From Desulfuromonadaceae bacterium (GTDB taxonomy: Bacteria > Desulfobacterota > Desulfuromonadia > Geobacterales > Pseudopelobacteraceae): a stretch of 64,000 nucleotides of DNA. Below are positions 50,385 to 59,066 of the stretch, in pieces (the first letter of the stretch is position 1; the number at the start of each line of letters is the position of its first letter). A program made the translations under genes and the position numbers. The notes below the pieces were generated by a model. The model did no database searches. It saw only the letters and a program-made list of their open reading frames with translations, and was not told where the DNA came from. The DNA is taken from positions 62,001-126,000 of the forward strand of contig JAQUIT010000002.1 in NCBI GenBank assembly GCA_028681335.1. The letters run 5' to 3'.

Positions 50385-51446
50385 CTACGCCGGTGTCAAA
50401 TACTGTTCAAACTGCTTCTTGTCGACGGCGCAACGATATGCCTCTTCCGGGTTTACTTTTTGCGTTTTCAGTAGATCGAGCAGATGCTGGTCCATCAACT
50501 GCATGCCGTCCTTTTTGGCGGTCTGCATGATGGAGGGAATCTGGAAGGTTTTTCCTTCGCGGATCAGGTTGGCTATGGCCGGGGTGCCGAGCATGATCTC
50601 CAGCGCGGCAACGCGCCCTTTACCGTCGGCTGTTTTGAGCAGCTGTTGGCAGATGACCCCTTTTAAAGATTCAGACAGCATGGCGCGGACCTGTTCCTGC
50701 TGGTCGGTCGGAAAAACGTCGATAATACGGTCGACGGTTTTGGCGGCGGTACTGGTGTGCAGGGTGCCAAAGACCAAGTGCCCGGTCTCGGCCGCGCTCA
50801 TGGCGAGCTGAATGGTGATCAGGTCGCGCATTTCGCCAACCAGTATGACGTCCGGATCTTCACGCAGGGCCGCCCGCAGGGCAGAGGCGAAACTTTCAGT
50901 GTGTTCGCCGATCTGGCGCTGGTTCATCAGTGACATCTTGTTCTCATGAATGAACTCCAGCGGATCCTCAAAGGTCAGGATATGCTCCTTACGGCTGGAG
51001 TTGATCAGGTCGATCATGCCGGCGAGTGTTGTTGATTTCCCTGACCCGGTGGGGCCGGTTACCAACACCATCCCCTTCTTGAAGTTGGTCATGCGCCGGA
51101 CCCCTTCCGGCAGCCCCAGCTCATCTGCCGAAAGTATTTTTGTCGGAATGATGCGGAACACGGCGGCGATACCGCGATACTGCATCAGGATATTGCCGCG
51201 AAACCGGGCAAGCCCCGGGACTTCATAGGCAAAGTCCAGATCCTTGGTCTCCTCGAAGTGTGCCTTCTGTTTGTCGCTCAAAATCTCGAACAGGATCGCT
51301 TTCAGCTCGTCATGTCCCAGCGCCTTGAAATTGAGGCGCACCATCTCGCCGTGCTGGCGGAATATGGGCGGATTGCCGGTCGACAGGTGCAGGTCGGATG
51401 CTCCCTGCTCCTTCATCATGTTAAAGAGTGCATCAATGCGTGCCAT
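50385..51446 (-). CDS. pilT: type IV pilus retraction ATPase PilT
   Basis: 353 residues of the secretion ATPase superfamily: Walker A GPTGSGKSTT, Asp box, Walker B-like DPDVILVGEMRD, His box, and the PilT signature AIANLIREGK near residue 280. PilT depolymerises pili, giving twitching motility. GAGGAG precedes the ATG. It follows the degenerate PilB/GspE-like gene by 22 nt. Confidence 0.93.
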   Translation of the reverse strand: MARIDALFNMMKEQGASDLHLSTGNPPIFRQHGEMVRLNFKALGHDELKAILFEILSDKQKAHFEETKDLDFAYEVPGLARFRGNILMQYRGIAAVFRIIPTKILSADELGLPEGVRRMTNFKKGMVLVTGPTGSGKSTTLAGMIDLINSSRKEHILTFEDPLEFIHENKMSLMNQRQIGEHTESFASALRAALREDPDVILVGEMRDLITIQLAMSAAETGHLVFGTLHTSTAAKTVDRIIDVFPTDQQEQVRAMLSESLKGVICQQLLKTADGKGRVAALEIMLGTPAIANLIREGKTFQIPSIMQTAKKDGMQLMDQHLLDLLKTQKVNPEEAYRCAVDKKQFEQYLTPA

Positions 51447-51468
51447 GAAATTTCTCCTCTCTCAACCG

Positions 51469-53118
51469 TTACAGGACGACTGCTGAAATATATTCTTCAG
51501 GTGAAACGTCCCCTGCCATGAGCAGCTTAAGCCCCTCGTGCGATAAACCCTGGTAGCCGACCGTGCCGAGGTGGTTTTCCAGCGATGTCACGTCGCTTGA
51601 CTGTTCGAATACCCGTAGAAAATCGTCGTTAAAGGTCAGGATATCCACCAGGAATTTTCTTGCGCTGAAACCGCTGTGCCCACAGGCATGGCAGCCGGTT
51701 GTGCGGAAAAACTCCGCCGGACGCTCCGTCAGATTCATGGCTGCCAGCTCCTCAGCAGGAGGGGTGTAGGCCGTACGGCATTCCGGGCAGAGCAGCTGGA
51801 TTCCTTTGAACGAGATCAGGCCGTTGACGAAAATCGGGAGGAAGTAGCTCTGCTGTTGATACAGCAACAGCTGGCGCAGAACATTGCGGGTCCCGCGGAT
51901 TTCCAGTCCGGCCAGAACAAGCTTGCCGCGCATGGCGGCCCGGCAGGCGGCTGTGAAAGGAAGCCCCTCGGTAGCATCTTCAATGACCAGGATATCGGGA
52001 GCATGGTCAAGAACACTCATGATTGCGGCGGCCCGCTCTCTCTCATCTCGCGGAAGAATCACCCGGGGGAAACATGTAGATGTTTCCCCCGGCCCGTTAC
52101 CAAGGATGATCACGTTTTTTCCTGCGGTGTCAATCTCCTCCAGCATAAGATCGATAAAACGGTCCCGTTCCACCGTGTTGCGCGAGGCGAAGAAGGTGAT
52201 ACCCTGCTGCCGGCGCGACAGGCGGATAAACTCGGCTTCCTGTTCGGCTGGAAGATGCAGGGCGGCCAGCTGTTTCGGAACGCCCGCTGACAGATGCGGC
52301 CGGATGGTGATGTATTCTCCGCCGAAGCCGGCCATTGAAGCTACCTCGAAGGTGACTGGGTGAGAGCGATAGCTGAATGTCAGCAGCCCGCCGGAGTCTG
52401 GTCTGGTGCCGGCGGCGTTGCTGCAGCCTTTGCGGATTCTGCGGGTTATGTCAGGGTAATACGTGCCGTCCAGCGAACCGACCGGGTGTGACACGCCGCT
52501 CCGCCTGCCGCTGACGACCACTATTTCTCCCATAGGCTGCAAAGAGAGGGAGGAGAGCCGGTTCTGCAGCATGAAAATCAGCAGGTAGTCAAGCAGTTTG
52601 CCGCCGCTGAGGTCGCTGTTGATCGCCTCCAGGGCTTTATCGGAAAAGGAGTTGGAAGCAAAGCCCAGTTGTTGTTGCTCGCTGCACCCGTAGCAGGCGT
52701 CGATCATTTCACGGATCTCACGGATCAAGGCCACCGATACGTTGACCTCGCAGCCGGAAATCTGCTCGACGGCGGCGATTGCGGCCTTGTTGAGCGGGTC
52801 GGAAATGGCGATGTTCAGTTCTCCGCCGGCTTTAATGAGCGGAATAAGGTTGAACTTTCTCGCGGTTGCTGCCGGGACGAGCCGTATCGCCTCCGGATCG
52901 ATCATGTCGGCTTTGAGGCGGATGTAGGGGAGGTCAAGCTGATTGGAAAGTGCCCAGTCAATGTCCTCCTGAGTGACGATTCCGAGCGTTATCAGCGCTT
53001 CGCCGAAACGCACTCCACTCCGTGCCTGCTCCTCCAGGGCCGCTGTAATGTCCCCTTCGTTGATGATATTGCAGGCGGAAAGAATAGCGCCCATGGAACC
53101 CTTTTTCTGTTCTGACAT
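51469..53118 (-). CDS. degenerate GspE/PilB-like protein
   Basis: 549 residues with the layout of a type II/IV secretion ATPase: MshEN/GspE N-terminal domains (about 1-150, VTQEDIDWALSNQLDLPYI), then a degenerate ATPase core and a tetracysteine zinc motif (CPECRTAYTP with GCHACGHSG). The Walker A region reads FFASRNTVERDRF, with no GKST, and Walker B reads DILVIEDATE. It therefore cannot hydrolyse ATP in the usual way. GGAGG precedes the ATG. Lying between dnaB and pilT, it may be a regulatory partner of pilus ATPases or a c-di-GMP-binding protein through its N-terminal domain. Confidence 0.75.
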   Translation of the reverse strand: MSEQKKGSMGAILSACNIINEGDITAALEEQARSGVRFGEALITLGIVTQEDIDWALSNQLDLPYIRLKADMIDPEAIRLVPAATARKFNLIPLIKAGGELNIAISDPLNKAAIAAVEQISGCEVNVSVALIREIREMIDACYGCSEQQQLGFASNSFSDKALEAINSDLSGGKLLDYLLIFMLQNRLSSLSLQPMGEIVVVSGRRSGVSHPVGSLDGTYYPDITRRIRKGCSNAAGTRPDSGGLLTFSYRSHPVTFEVASMAGFGGEYITIRPHLSAGVPKQLAALHLPAEQEAEFIRLSRRQQGITFFASRNTVERDRFIDLMLEEIDTAGKNVIILGNGPGETSTCFPRVILPRDERERAAAIMSVLDHAPDILVIEDATEGLPFTAACRAAMRGKLVLAGLEIRGTRNVLRQLLLYQQQSYFLPIFVNGLISFKGIQLLCPECRTAYTPPAEELAAMNLTERPAEFFRTTGCHACGHSGFSARKFLVDILTFNDDFLRVFEQSSDVTSLENHLGTVGYQGLSHEGLKLLMAGDVSPEEYISAVVL

Positions 53119-53156
53119 GGCAGGCCTCCGTAGTTGAATACGACAATGTGGTGAAG

Positions 53157-54518
53157 CTATTCGCTGCGGTCACTCAGGTTCTCAAAACGGGTATGTTCGC
53201 CGAAGAAGGCCATGTTGACCGTGCCGATTGCACCGTTTCGCTGCTTGCCGATAATCAGTTCGGCGTTGCGTTCATGTCCCTGAGTACAGGAACCGTCGCG
53301 CTTGCGGCATGCCTCGCAGTAGACCGCCTCGCGGTAGACGAACATAATGACGTCGGCGTCCTGCTCGATGGCGCCGGATTCACGCAGGTCGCTCATCATC
53401 GGGCGCTTGTCGGCCCGTTTTTCCAGTTCGCGGTTAAGCTGGGAAAGAGCCACTACAGGGACTCCCAATTCCTTGGAGAGGGCTTTCAAGGCCTGTGAAA
53501 TCTCGGAGATTTCCTGTTGGCGTGACTCGATTTTTGTCCCTGCCTTCATCAGCTGCAGGTAGTCGATAATGATCAGTCCGATGTCATGCTCGCTCTTCAG
53601 GCGGCGCGCTTTTGAACGTAACTCCAGTACACTGATGGCCGGGGTGTCGTCGATAAAGATTTTTGCATCGTGGAGAATCCCTGCCGCCCTTGTCAGGCGG
53701 GGCCAGTCACTGTCAAGGAAGTGCCCGGTGCGCATACGACTCAAATCAACACGTGCGATGGAGGCAAGAAAGCGCATAACCAGATCTTCCTTGCCCATCT
53801 CCAGAGAAAAAACGACACAAGGGGTCTTCTTTTTGCTTTCGGCGCTGGCGTACTGAGCGATGTTAAGCGCCAGGGTGGTTTTACCCATCGACGGCCTGGC
53901 GGCGATGATGATCAGGTTGCCCGGCTGAAAACCGGCGGTCATCTGGTCAAGGTCGGTATAGCCGGTCGGTACGCCGGTGATGTGCTCTTTGCGGTCATTA
54001 AGCGACTTGAGTATCTTGAACGCCTCTTTGATCAGCGGCTGGATTGGCACATACTGCGGCCTCAGCTTGTTTTCGCCGATCTCGTAGAGGTCTTTCTGGG
54101 CCTTGTCCAACAGTTCATTGACGTCGGTCTGGTCTTCGTAGCTACGGGTGACGATGCCGGTGGCGATTGAAATGAGCTTGCGGTTGACCGACTTTTCTTT
54201 GACTATCTTGCAGTAATAGGCAACGTTAGCCGCGGTCGGGACGTAATCGACCAGCATGAGCAGGTAGGCGGCACCGCCGATCTCATCCAGTTCGCCATTC
54301 TTTTTCAGGATTTCGGTGAGGGTTACGAGGTCGCACGGTTCACGGCGGTCCGACAGTTGCATCATGGCCAGAAAAATCTTGCGATGCGCCTCGCGGTAGA
54401 AATCTTCCGCAACAATGCTTTCCAGCACCCTGTTGATAGCGTCGTTGTCTATCAGGATACCGCCCAGAATGGACATCTCGGCATCCAGGTTCTGGGGGGG
54501 GAGTTTTGGATCAGTCAT
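53157..54518 (-). CDS. dnaB: replicative DNA helicase
   Basis: 453 residues, normal DnaB length: an N-terminal primase-interaction domain (about 1-110, LPPQNLDAEMSILGGIL) and a RecA-like motor with Walker A RPSMGKTTLALN, Walker B IIIDYLQLM and the SQLNRELEKR-DKRPMMSDLRESG region. It is the hexameric fork helicase. It lies between the U32 gene and the PilB-like gene in one leftward run, which is not its usual neighbourhood next to rplI. Confidence 0.95.
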   Translation of the reverse strand: MTDPKLPPQNLDAEMSILGGILIDNDAINRVLESIVAEDFYREAHRKIFLAMMQLSDRREPCDLVTLTEILKKNGELDEIGGAAYLLMLVDYVPTAANVAYYCKIVKEKSVNRKLISIATGIVTRSYEDQTDVNELLDKAQKDLYEIGENKLRPQYVPIQPLIKEAFKILKSLNDRKEHITGVPTGYTDLDQMTAGFQPGNLIIIAARPSMGKTTLALNIAQYASAESKKKTPCVVFSLEMGKEDLVMRFLASIARVDLSRMRTGHFLDSDWPRLTRAAGILHDAKIFIDDTPAISVLELRSKARRLKSEHDIGLIIIDYLQLMKAGTKIESRQQEISEISQALKALSKELGVPVVALSQLNRELEKRADKRPMMSDLRESGAIEQDADVIMFVYREAVYCEACRKRDGSCTQGHERNAELIIGKQRNGAIGTVNMAFFGEHTRFENLSDRSE

Positions 54519-54552
54519 GCACTCTTTCCTTGGTGTTCAGTTTGTTGTTCGT

Positions 54553-55788
54553 TTATGCCGCGCTGATCTTTTCGCGGCGGAGGAGATCTCCTGCTTCGAC
54601 CGCAAACGGCACGGTTAAAAGTATTCGCTGATTCGGGTTGGCGGACTCTGCCGGGACCGGTGCCCCGCGCTCGGGTATGGTTGAAAAATGTTGCAGTGTC
54701 AGGGCGTCGCTCCGCATCCCCGGGCCGATGAATTCGATCAGGTCACCGCTCTTTACCCTGTTGCGGACACTGATGAGAAGAGTCCCGTCACTCCGGACCT
54801 CATCAACAACGCCGACAAAATCGTGGCTGCGGATGTAGGCAGAATCGTATTCCTGGCCGACGTTGCGTGGTTGCCCGAAGAGGAAGCCGGTTGTATAGCC
54901 GCGATGACTCAGTTTGGCCAGTTCGTCAAGCCATTCGGGGCGGCAGTGCCAGCTGTCGGGGGCTGCCAGATACTCGTCAAGGGCTTGGCGATAAACCCGC
55001 AGCACCGAAGCAACATAGTTTATCCCCTTCATACGCCCTTCGATCTTGAGAGCGTGCACTCCGCTCGTGACAAGAGCCGGAATATGCTCCAGCAGGCAGA
55101 GGTCGCGGGAGTTGAAGATGAAGGTGCCGTTTTCGTCCTCGACCACCGGAAAATATTCGCCCGGCCGTGATTCTTCCACCAGATGATAGCTCCAGCGGCA
55201 GGGGTGGGTGCATTCACCCTGGTTGGCGTCGCGCCCGGTCAGCATGCTGGAAATAAGGCAGCGGCCGGAATAGGATATACACAGCGCACCATGGACAAAC
55301 GCCTCGAATTCCATTTCGGGGACTTTTATAACCGTTTCGCTGATGTTGTCGAGGCTCATTTCACGGGCCATGTTGATCCGGGTAACACCCTGCTGCTGCC
55401 AGAAGCGGGCGGAGCGCCAGTTGATCGTGTTGGCCTGGGTCGAGAGATGAAGCTCGCGCTCAGGCGAAATCTGCCGCACCGCATCAATGACTCCCGGGTC
55501 GGCGACAATATAAGCATCGAAGGGGAGCGGAGCAATCTGTCCCAGATACTCCTCCAATTCAGGAAGCGACTCATTACGTGGATAGCTGTTAATGGTAAGA
55601 TAGGCTTTTACGCCTTTTGCATGGCAGAAATCCAGTGCTGCCATCATCTCGTCTATCGAAAAGTTGTCAGCCTTATTGCGCAGTCCAAAGGCCTGGCCGC
55701 CAAGGTATACGGCATCGGCGCCGTAATGTACCGCGATTTTGAGTTTTTCCATGTTACCGGCCGGGGCCAGTAATTCGGGTCTGTGCAT
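54553..55788 (-). CDS. peptidase U32 family protein, TrhP-like tRNA hydroxylase
   Basis: About 411 residues from the ATG at 55788 (MHRPELLAPAGNMEKLKIAV; the longer frame to 55881 has no ribosome site). The U32 core holds the four conserved cysteines in CISYSGRCLISS and GECTHPCRWSY, then the family C-terminal domain. E. coli TrhP (YegQ), which shares this pattern, makes 5-hydroxyuridine in tRNA with prephenate; peptidase activity is doubtful. It opens the operon that runs to dnaB and pilT. Confidence 0.85.
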   Translation of the reverse strand: MHRPELLAPAGNMEKLKIAVHYGADAVYLGGQAFGLRNKADNFSIDEMMAALDFCHAKGVKAYLTINSYPRNESLPELEEYLGQIAPLPFDAYIVADPGVIDAVRQISPERELHLSTQANTINWRSARFWQQQGVTRINMAREMSLDNISETVIKVPEMEFEAFVHGALCISYSGRCLISSMLTGRDANQGECTHPCRWSYHLVEESRPGEYFPVVEDENGTFIFNSRDLCLLEHIPALVTSGVHALKIEGRMKGINYVASVLRVYRQALDEYLAAPDSWHCRPEWLDELAKLSHRGYTTGFLFGQPRNVGQEYDSAYIRSHDFVGVVDEVRSDGTLLISVRNRVKSGDLIEFIGPGMRSDALTLQHFSTIPERGAPVPAESANPNQRILLTVPFAVEAGDLLRREKISAA

Positions 55789-55945
55789 GGGGAGTTCCAG
55801 TAAAAAGTGTTGGACGTTTCGCATCATACGCGGGGTTTTGATGCTAGCATAATCCGCCTGCCAATAAAACTGAAAAGGCACCTTTCACTTGACAAAGATA
55901 ACTATATCGCTTTAATTATAAAAAAGTGCGTTAAATGGGGGTATT

Positions 55946-56674
55946 ATGTCGTCAATGAGTCGATCTCTACCGTATCTGTTTATATCCCTTGCCCTTTCGG
56001 GATGTGCCGCCAATGACCTCATGGTGAAGCGTCAGGCCGAGGCCGAAGCAAAAATAGAGTTTTTAATCCAGTCTTCAAAAAAAGCCGAGCAGAGTCACAA
56101 TGAACTTGCCGCCCTGCTGCAGGTCCAGGATGAACGCCTCAAGTCGGCAGCAGGTGAAATAAAAGTTCTGAAAGATGAACAGCTGGGACTGCAGGTCTCT
56201 GATGACGAGCTTAAGGCCACGGTTGCAAGCCTTGTCCGGCAGGCGCAAACGCCTAAGGTAGAAATTGTCAATCAGCCGTCGCCGGTCAAGGAGGGCAAGG
56301 AATCCGGCCCTCCGGCGGAATATCTCAAGGCATTCGGCCTGTACAGCGCTAATAATTTTTCGGCGGCAATCGAATCGTTTGAGTCCTTTCTCAACACCAA
56401 TCCTCAGAGTGATTACGCTGCCAATGCCGTATACTGGATTGGTGAGTGTCATTATACCCTTTCGGATCTCCCCAAGGCAAAAGCGGCTTTTTCGAAGGTG
56501 GCGGAGCTTTACCCGAAAAGTACCAAGGTCCCGGATGCTCTCCTCAAGCTCGGCTATACCCTGTCGGCTATGAAAGAAAAAGAGAAGGCCGTGGAAGTTT
56601 TTGAAAAAATCATCACTTCCTATCCAAGCAGTCATGCCGCAATAAAGGCCCGTGAACGTCTGAATGCACGTTGA
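55946..56674 (+). CDS. ybgF: YbgF/CpoB-like TPR lipoprotein
   Basis: 242 residues: a lipoprotein signal (LALSGC, Cys near residue 21), a coiled coil (about 28-110), and two to three TPR units (about 128-235, SAIESFESFLNTNPQSDYAANAVYW-like text with GECHY, then KAAFSKVAELYPKS). This is the YbgF/CpoB plan, acting with Tol-Pal at the cell envelope during division. tolB and pal are not in this window. An alternative ATG lies at 55955. It is rightward, divergent from the U32 gene. Confidence 0.8.
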   Translation: MSSMSRSLPYLFISLALSGCAANDLMVKRQAEAEAKIEFLIQSSKKAEQSHNELAALLQVQDERLKSAAGEIKVLKDEQLGLQVSDDELKATVASLVRQAQTPKVEIVNQPSPVKEGKESGPPAEYLKAFGLYSANNFSAAIESFESFLNTNPQSDYAANAVYWIGECHYTLSDLPKAKAAFSKVAELYPKSTKVPDALLKLGYTLSAMKEKEKAVEVFEKIITSYPSSHAAIKARERLNAR

Positions 56675-56792
56675 ATGCGGCTGCGCAGTTTTGAGTGACA
56701 GACAGAGATACGTACGTTCACGAAAATTACTGCAAAAGAAACGCAGAGCTTATTTCCAGCTTGTAAAATCAAAGGCGAATGAGGTGCTCTAC

Positions 56793-57806
56793 ATGAAAAT
56801 CAGATTATTGCTGCTGCTCGCTCTTCTCGTCACGCCATCAATGGTGCTTGCTGCCGAACCTGACGAGCCGGCCATCTATGTCATCAAGCAGGGTGATACG
56901 CTCTGGGGACTTTCTGACCGTTTCATTAAAGATCCGTGGTATTGGCCGAATATGTGGTCCAAAAACGGCCAGGTAACCAATCCCCATTTTATTTATCCAG
57001 GCCAGAAGCTGCGCATTTTCCCCGATCATCTGGAGTTTGTTCCCAAAGAGCAGGTAGTGGTTGTGCCACAACAAGCGCCTTCTGCTGCAGCTGCTGCCGA
57101 AGTGCTTCAGGAGGTTGCCGCCGAGAAAACCTACACACTTTACGGTACGGAAGGCTTTCTGGTAGAGAAGGGTTTCAAGCCCTACGGCCTGGTGGTTGGA
57201 ACACAGCATGACCGAACGGTAATGGGCGTTGACGATATTGTTTATACCGATATCGGTGCTGATCGGAACGCTGTTAGTGGTGATAAGTTTTCCGTCTTTC
57301 TCAAAGATGCAATGGTAAAACACCCACTGGACAATGAGGAGATGGGAAGCAAATTGATTCCGCTCGGTACTCTCCAGCTGACTGATGTTGAGCGCAAGTC
57401 GTCCCGTGCCATTATCACGAAGTCATTCAGAGAAATCGGACCGGGAGCCTATCTGCTTCCGTATAAGGAACAGCGTCGTCGGGAAATTAAGCTGAAAAGC
57501 TGCAGCAGCGACCTGAAGGGGTACATAATTGACAGCTACAGCGGTGGTCGTGTCATTGCCGCCGGAGACGTGGTCTATGTTGATCTGGGTACCAGTCAGG
57601 GAGCCGAGGCCGGCAACATGCTCTATATCGTCCGGGATGTGACGATTGACCAGAAGTATGTGGAAGGGCGGATTGATAAGCTGCCACAGGAACTGCTGGG
57701 GGCGGTGGTAATCCTAGAGCCGGGTAAAAAGACCTCTGTTGCCCTGGTTGTCAAGAGCATCGACACGATCTACAAGGGTGACCGGCTCGTCAGCCAAACA
57801 AAATAA
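56793..57806 (+). CDS. exported LysM-domain protein
   Basis: 337 residues from the ATG at 56793 (GAGG site; upstream in-frame ATGs overlap the previous gene). A signal peptide ends near VLAAE, then a LysM domain (about 27-78, YVIKQGDTLWGLSDRF) that binds peptidoglycan. The rest is a beta-rich domain of a family I recognise only as LysM-associated (GYIIDSYSGGRVIAAGDVVYVDLG). It probably binds the cell wall and follows the YbgF-like gene. A terminator follows. Confidence 0.8.
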   Translation: MKIRLLLLLALLVTPSMVLAAEPDEPAIYVIKQGDTLWGLSDRFIKDPWYWPNMWSKNGQVTNPHFIYPGQKLRIFPDHLEFVPKEQVVVVPQQAPSAAAAAEVLQEVAAEKTYTLYGTEGFLVEKGFKPYGLVVGTQHDRTVMGVDDIVYTDIGADRNAVSGDKFSVFLKDAMVKHPLDNEEMGSKLIPLGTLQLTDVERKSSRAIITKSFREIGPGAYLLPYKEQRRREIKLKSCSSDLKGYIIDSYSGGRVIAAGDVVYVDLGTSQGAEAGNMLYIVRDVTIDQKYVEGRIDKLPQELLGAVVILEPGKKTSVALVVKSIDTIYKGDRLVSQTK

Positions 57807-57823
57807 CAGCGGATATTCTTTTC

Positions 57824-57849
57824 AAGACCGGCTTAAGGCCGGTCTTTTT
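57824..57849 (+). terminator. intrinsic terminator after the LysM gene
   Basis: A perfect 9-bp stem (AAGACCGGC with GCCGGTCTT) with a 5-nt loop is followed by a run of seven T. Confidence 0.85.
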
Positions 57850-57870
57850 TTGTCATGCTCAGGTATGTAA

Positions 57871-58962
57871 ATGGAAAACTTCTACTGGATAGGTCTTAAA
57901 GCGGTTCCCGGCGTCGGCAATGTTGCCTTCCGCCGGCTTCTGGAATGTTTTGACACGCCAGAAGCCGTCTTGAGGGCGTCACCGGCGTCACTGGCCGGTG
58001 TCAGGGGGGTCACCCCTGCAGTCATAGCCGGAATCAATGACGGTGCATGGCGCCGCTTCGCGGAGGAAGAGTGCCGCAGGCTCGAGACGAGTGCCGCACG
58101 TCTGGTGAAGTATATTTCGAGTGACTACCCCAAGTCCCTTTTCGAGATTCCCGATCCTCCACCGTTTTTGTACGTAAAAGGGGAACTGCGTTCCAGTGAG
58201 CTTTCAGTTGCGATCGTCGGCTCTCGCAGGGCAACGTCCTACGGGTTGATGACAACCGGAACGTTGGCCGGGGCTCTCGCCAGCTACGGGGTCTGTGTCG
58301 TGTCCGGGATGGCGCGTGGCGTCGATACCGCAGCCCACAGGGGTGCGCTGCAGGCGGGAGGCAGAAGCGTGGGGGTGCTCGGGTGCGGTGTTGACAAAGT
58401 CTATCCACCCGAGAACCGTCAGCTCTTCGAGGAAATGGCAGGTAAGGGGTGTCTTGTCTCCGAATTCCCGCTCGGAACCCTGCCGCTGGCCGAAAACTTT
58501 CCGCGCCGCAACCGGATCATCAGCGGGCTGTCAAGTGGAGTACTGGTCGTTGAGGCCGCTGAGAAGAGCGGTTCGCTCATAACCGCCCAGTATGCGCTGG
58601 AGCACGGTCGTGATGTTTATGCCGTTCCGGGGAACATCTCTTTTGCTACCAGCCGCGGCTGCAATCGTTTGATCAAGCAGGGAGCCAAGCTGGTGGACTG
58701 TGTTGAGGATATTCTTGAGGAACTCCCGACCGGCGCCCTTTCCTGTGCTGATGCCCCCCTGTTCCAGCCGGTACCGCGCAGTTTTGCCCTGACACCGAAA
58801 GAGGCGGCTATTTACGAGCTGCTCATCCGCTCACCGCTGCACATCGACGACATCATCTCCCAAACTGAATTGACAGCCGGAGAGGTTTCCTCTATGTTAC
58901 TGCACCTTGAACTCAAGGGAGCTGTTACGCCGCTTCCCGGCACGCATTACGCCGTGGCATGA
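57871..58962 (+). CDS. dprA: DNA-processing protein DprA
   Basis: 363 residues: an N-terminal helix-hairpin-helix-like part (about 8-70), a Rossmann-like core with IVGSRRATSYG and GMARGVDTAAHRGAL, and a C-terminal winged-helix domain (about 300-360). DprA protects incoming single-stranded DNA and loads RecA during natural transformation. It is 104 bp upstream of topA, a very common pair. Confidence 0.92.
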   Translation: MENFYWIGLKAVPGVGNVAFRRLLECFDTPEAVLRASPASLAGVRGVTPAVIAGINDGAWRRFAEEECRRLETSAARLVKYISSDYPKSLFEIPDPPPFLYVKGELRSSELSVAIVGSRRATSYGLMTTGTLAGALASYGVCVVSGMARGVDTAAHRGALQAGGRSVGVLGCGVDKVYPPENRQLFEEMAGKGCLVSEFPLGTLPLAENFPRRNRIISGLSSGVLVVEAAEKSGSLITAQYALEHGRDVYAVPGNISFATSRGCNRLIKQGAKLVDCVEDILEELPTGALSCADAPLFQPVPRSFALTPKEAAIYELLIRSPLHIDDIISQTELTAGEVSSMLLHLELKGAVTPLPGTHYAVA

Positions 58963-59066
58963 GGCTGAGTTGCATGTGTTAGGTTTGTTTGACTCATATG
59001 TTAGTACTAACCAGCTCATTTTAAATATTATTTTGAAATCTACCTGTAAGGATACCTATAGACACC

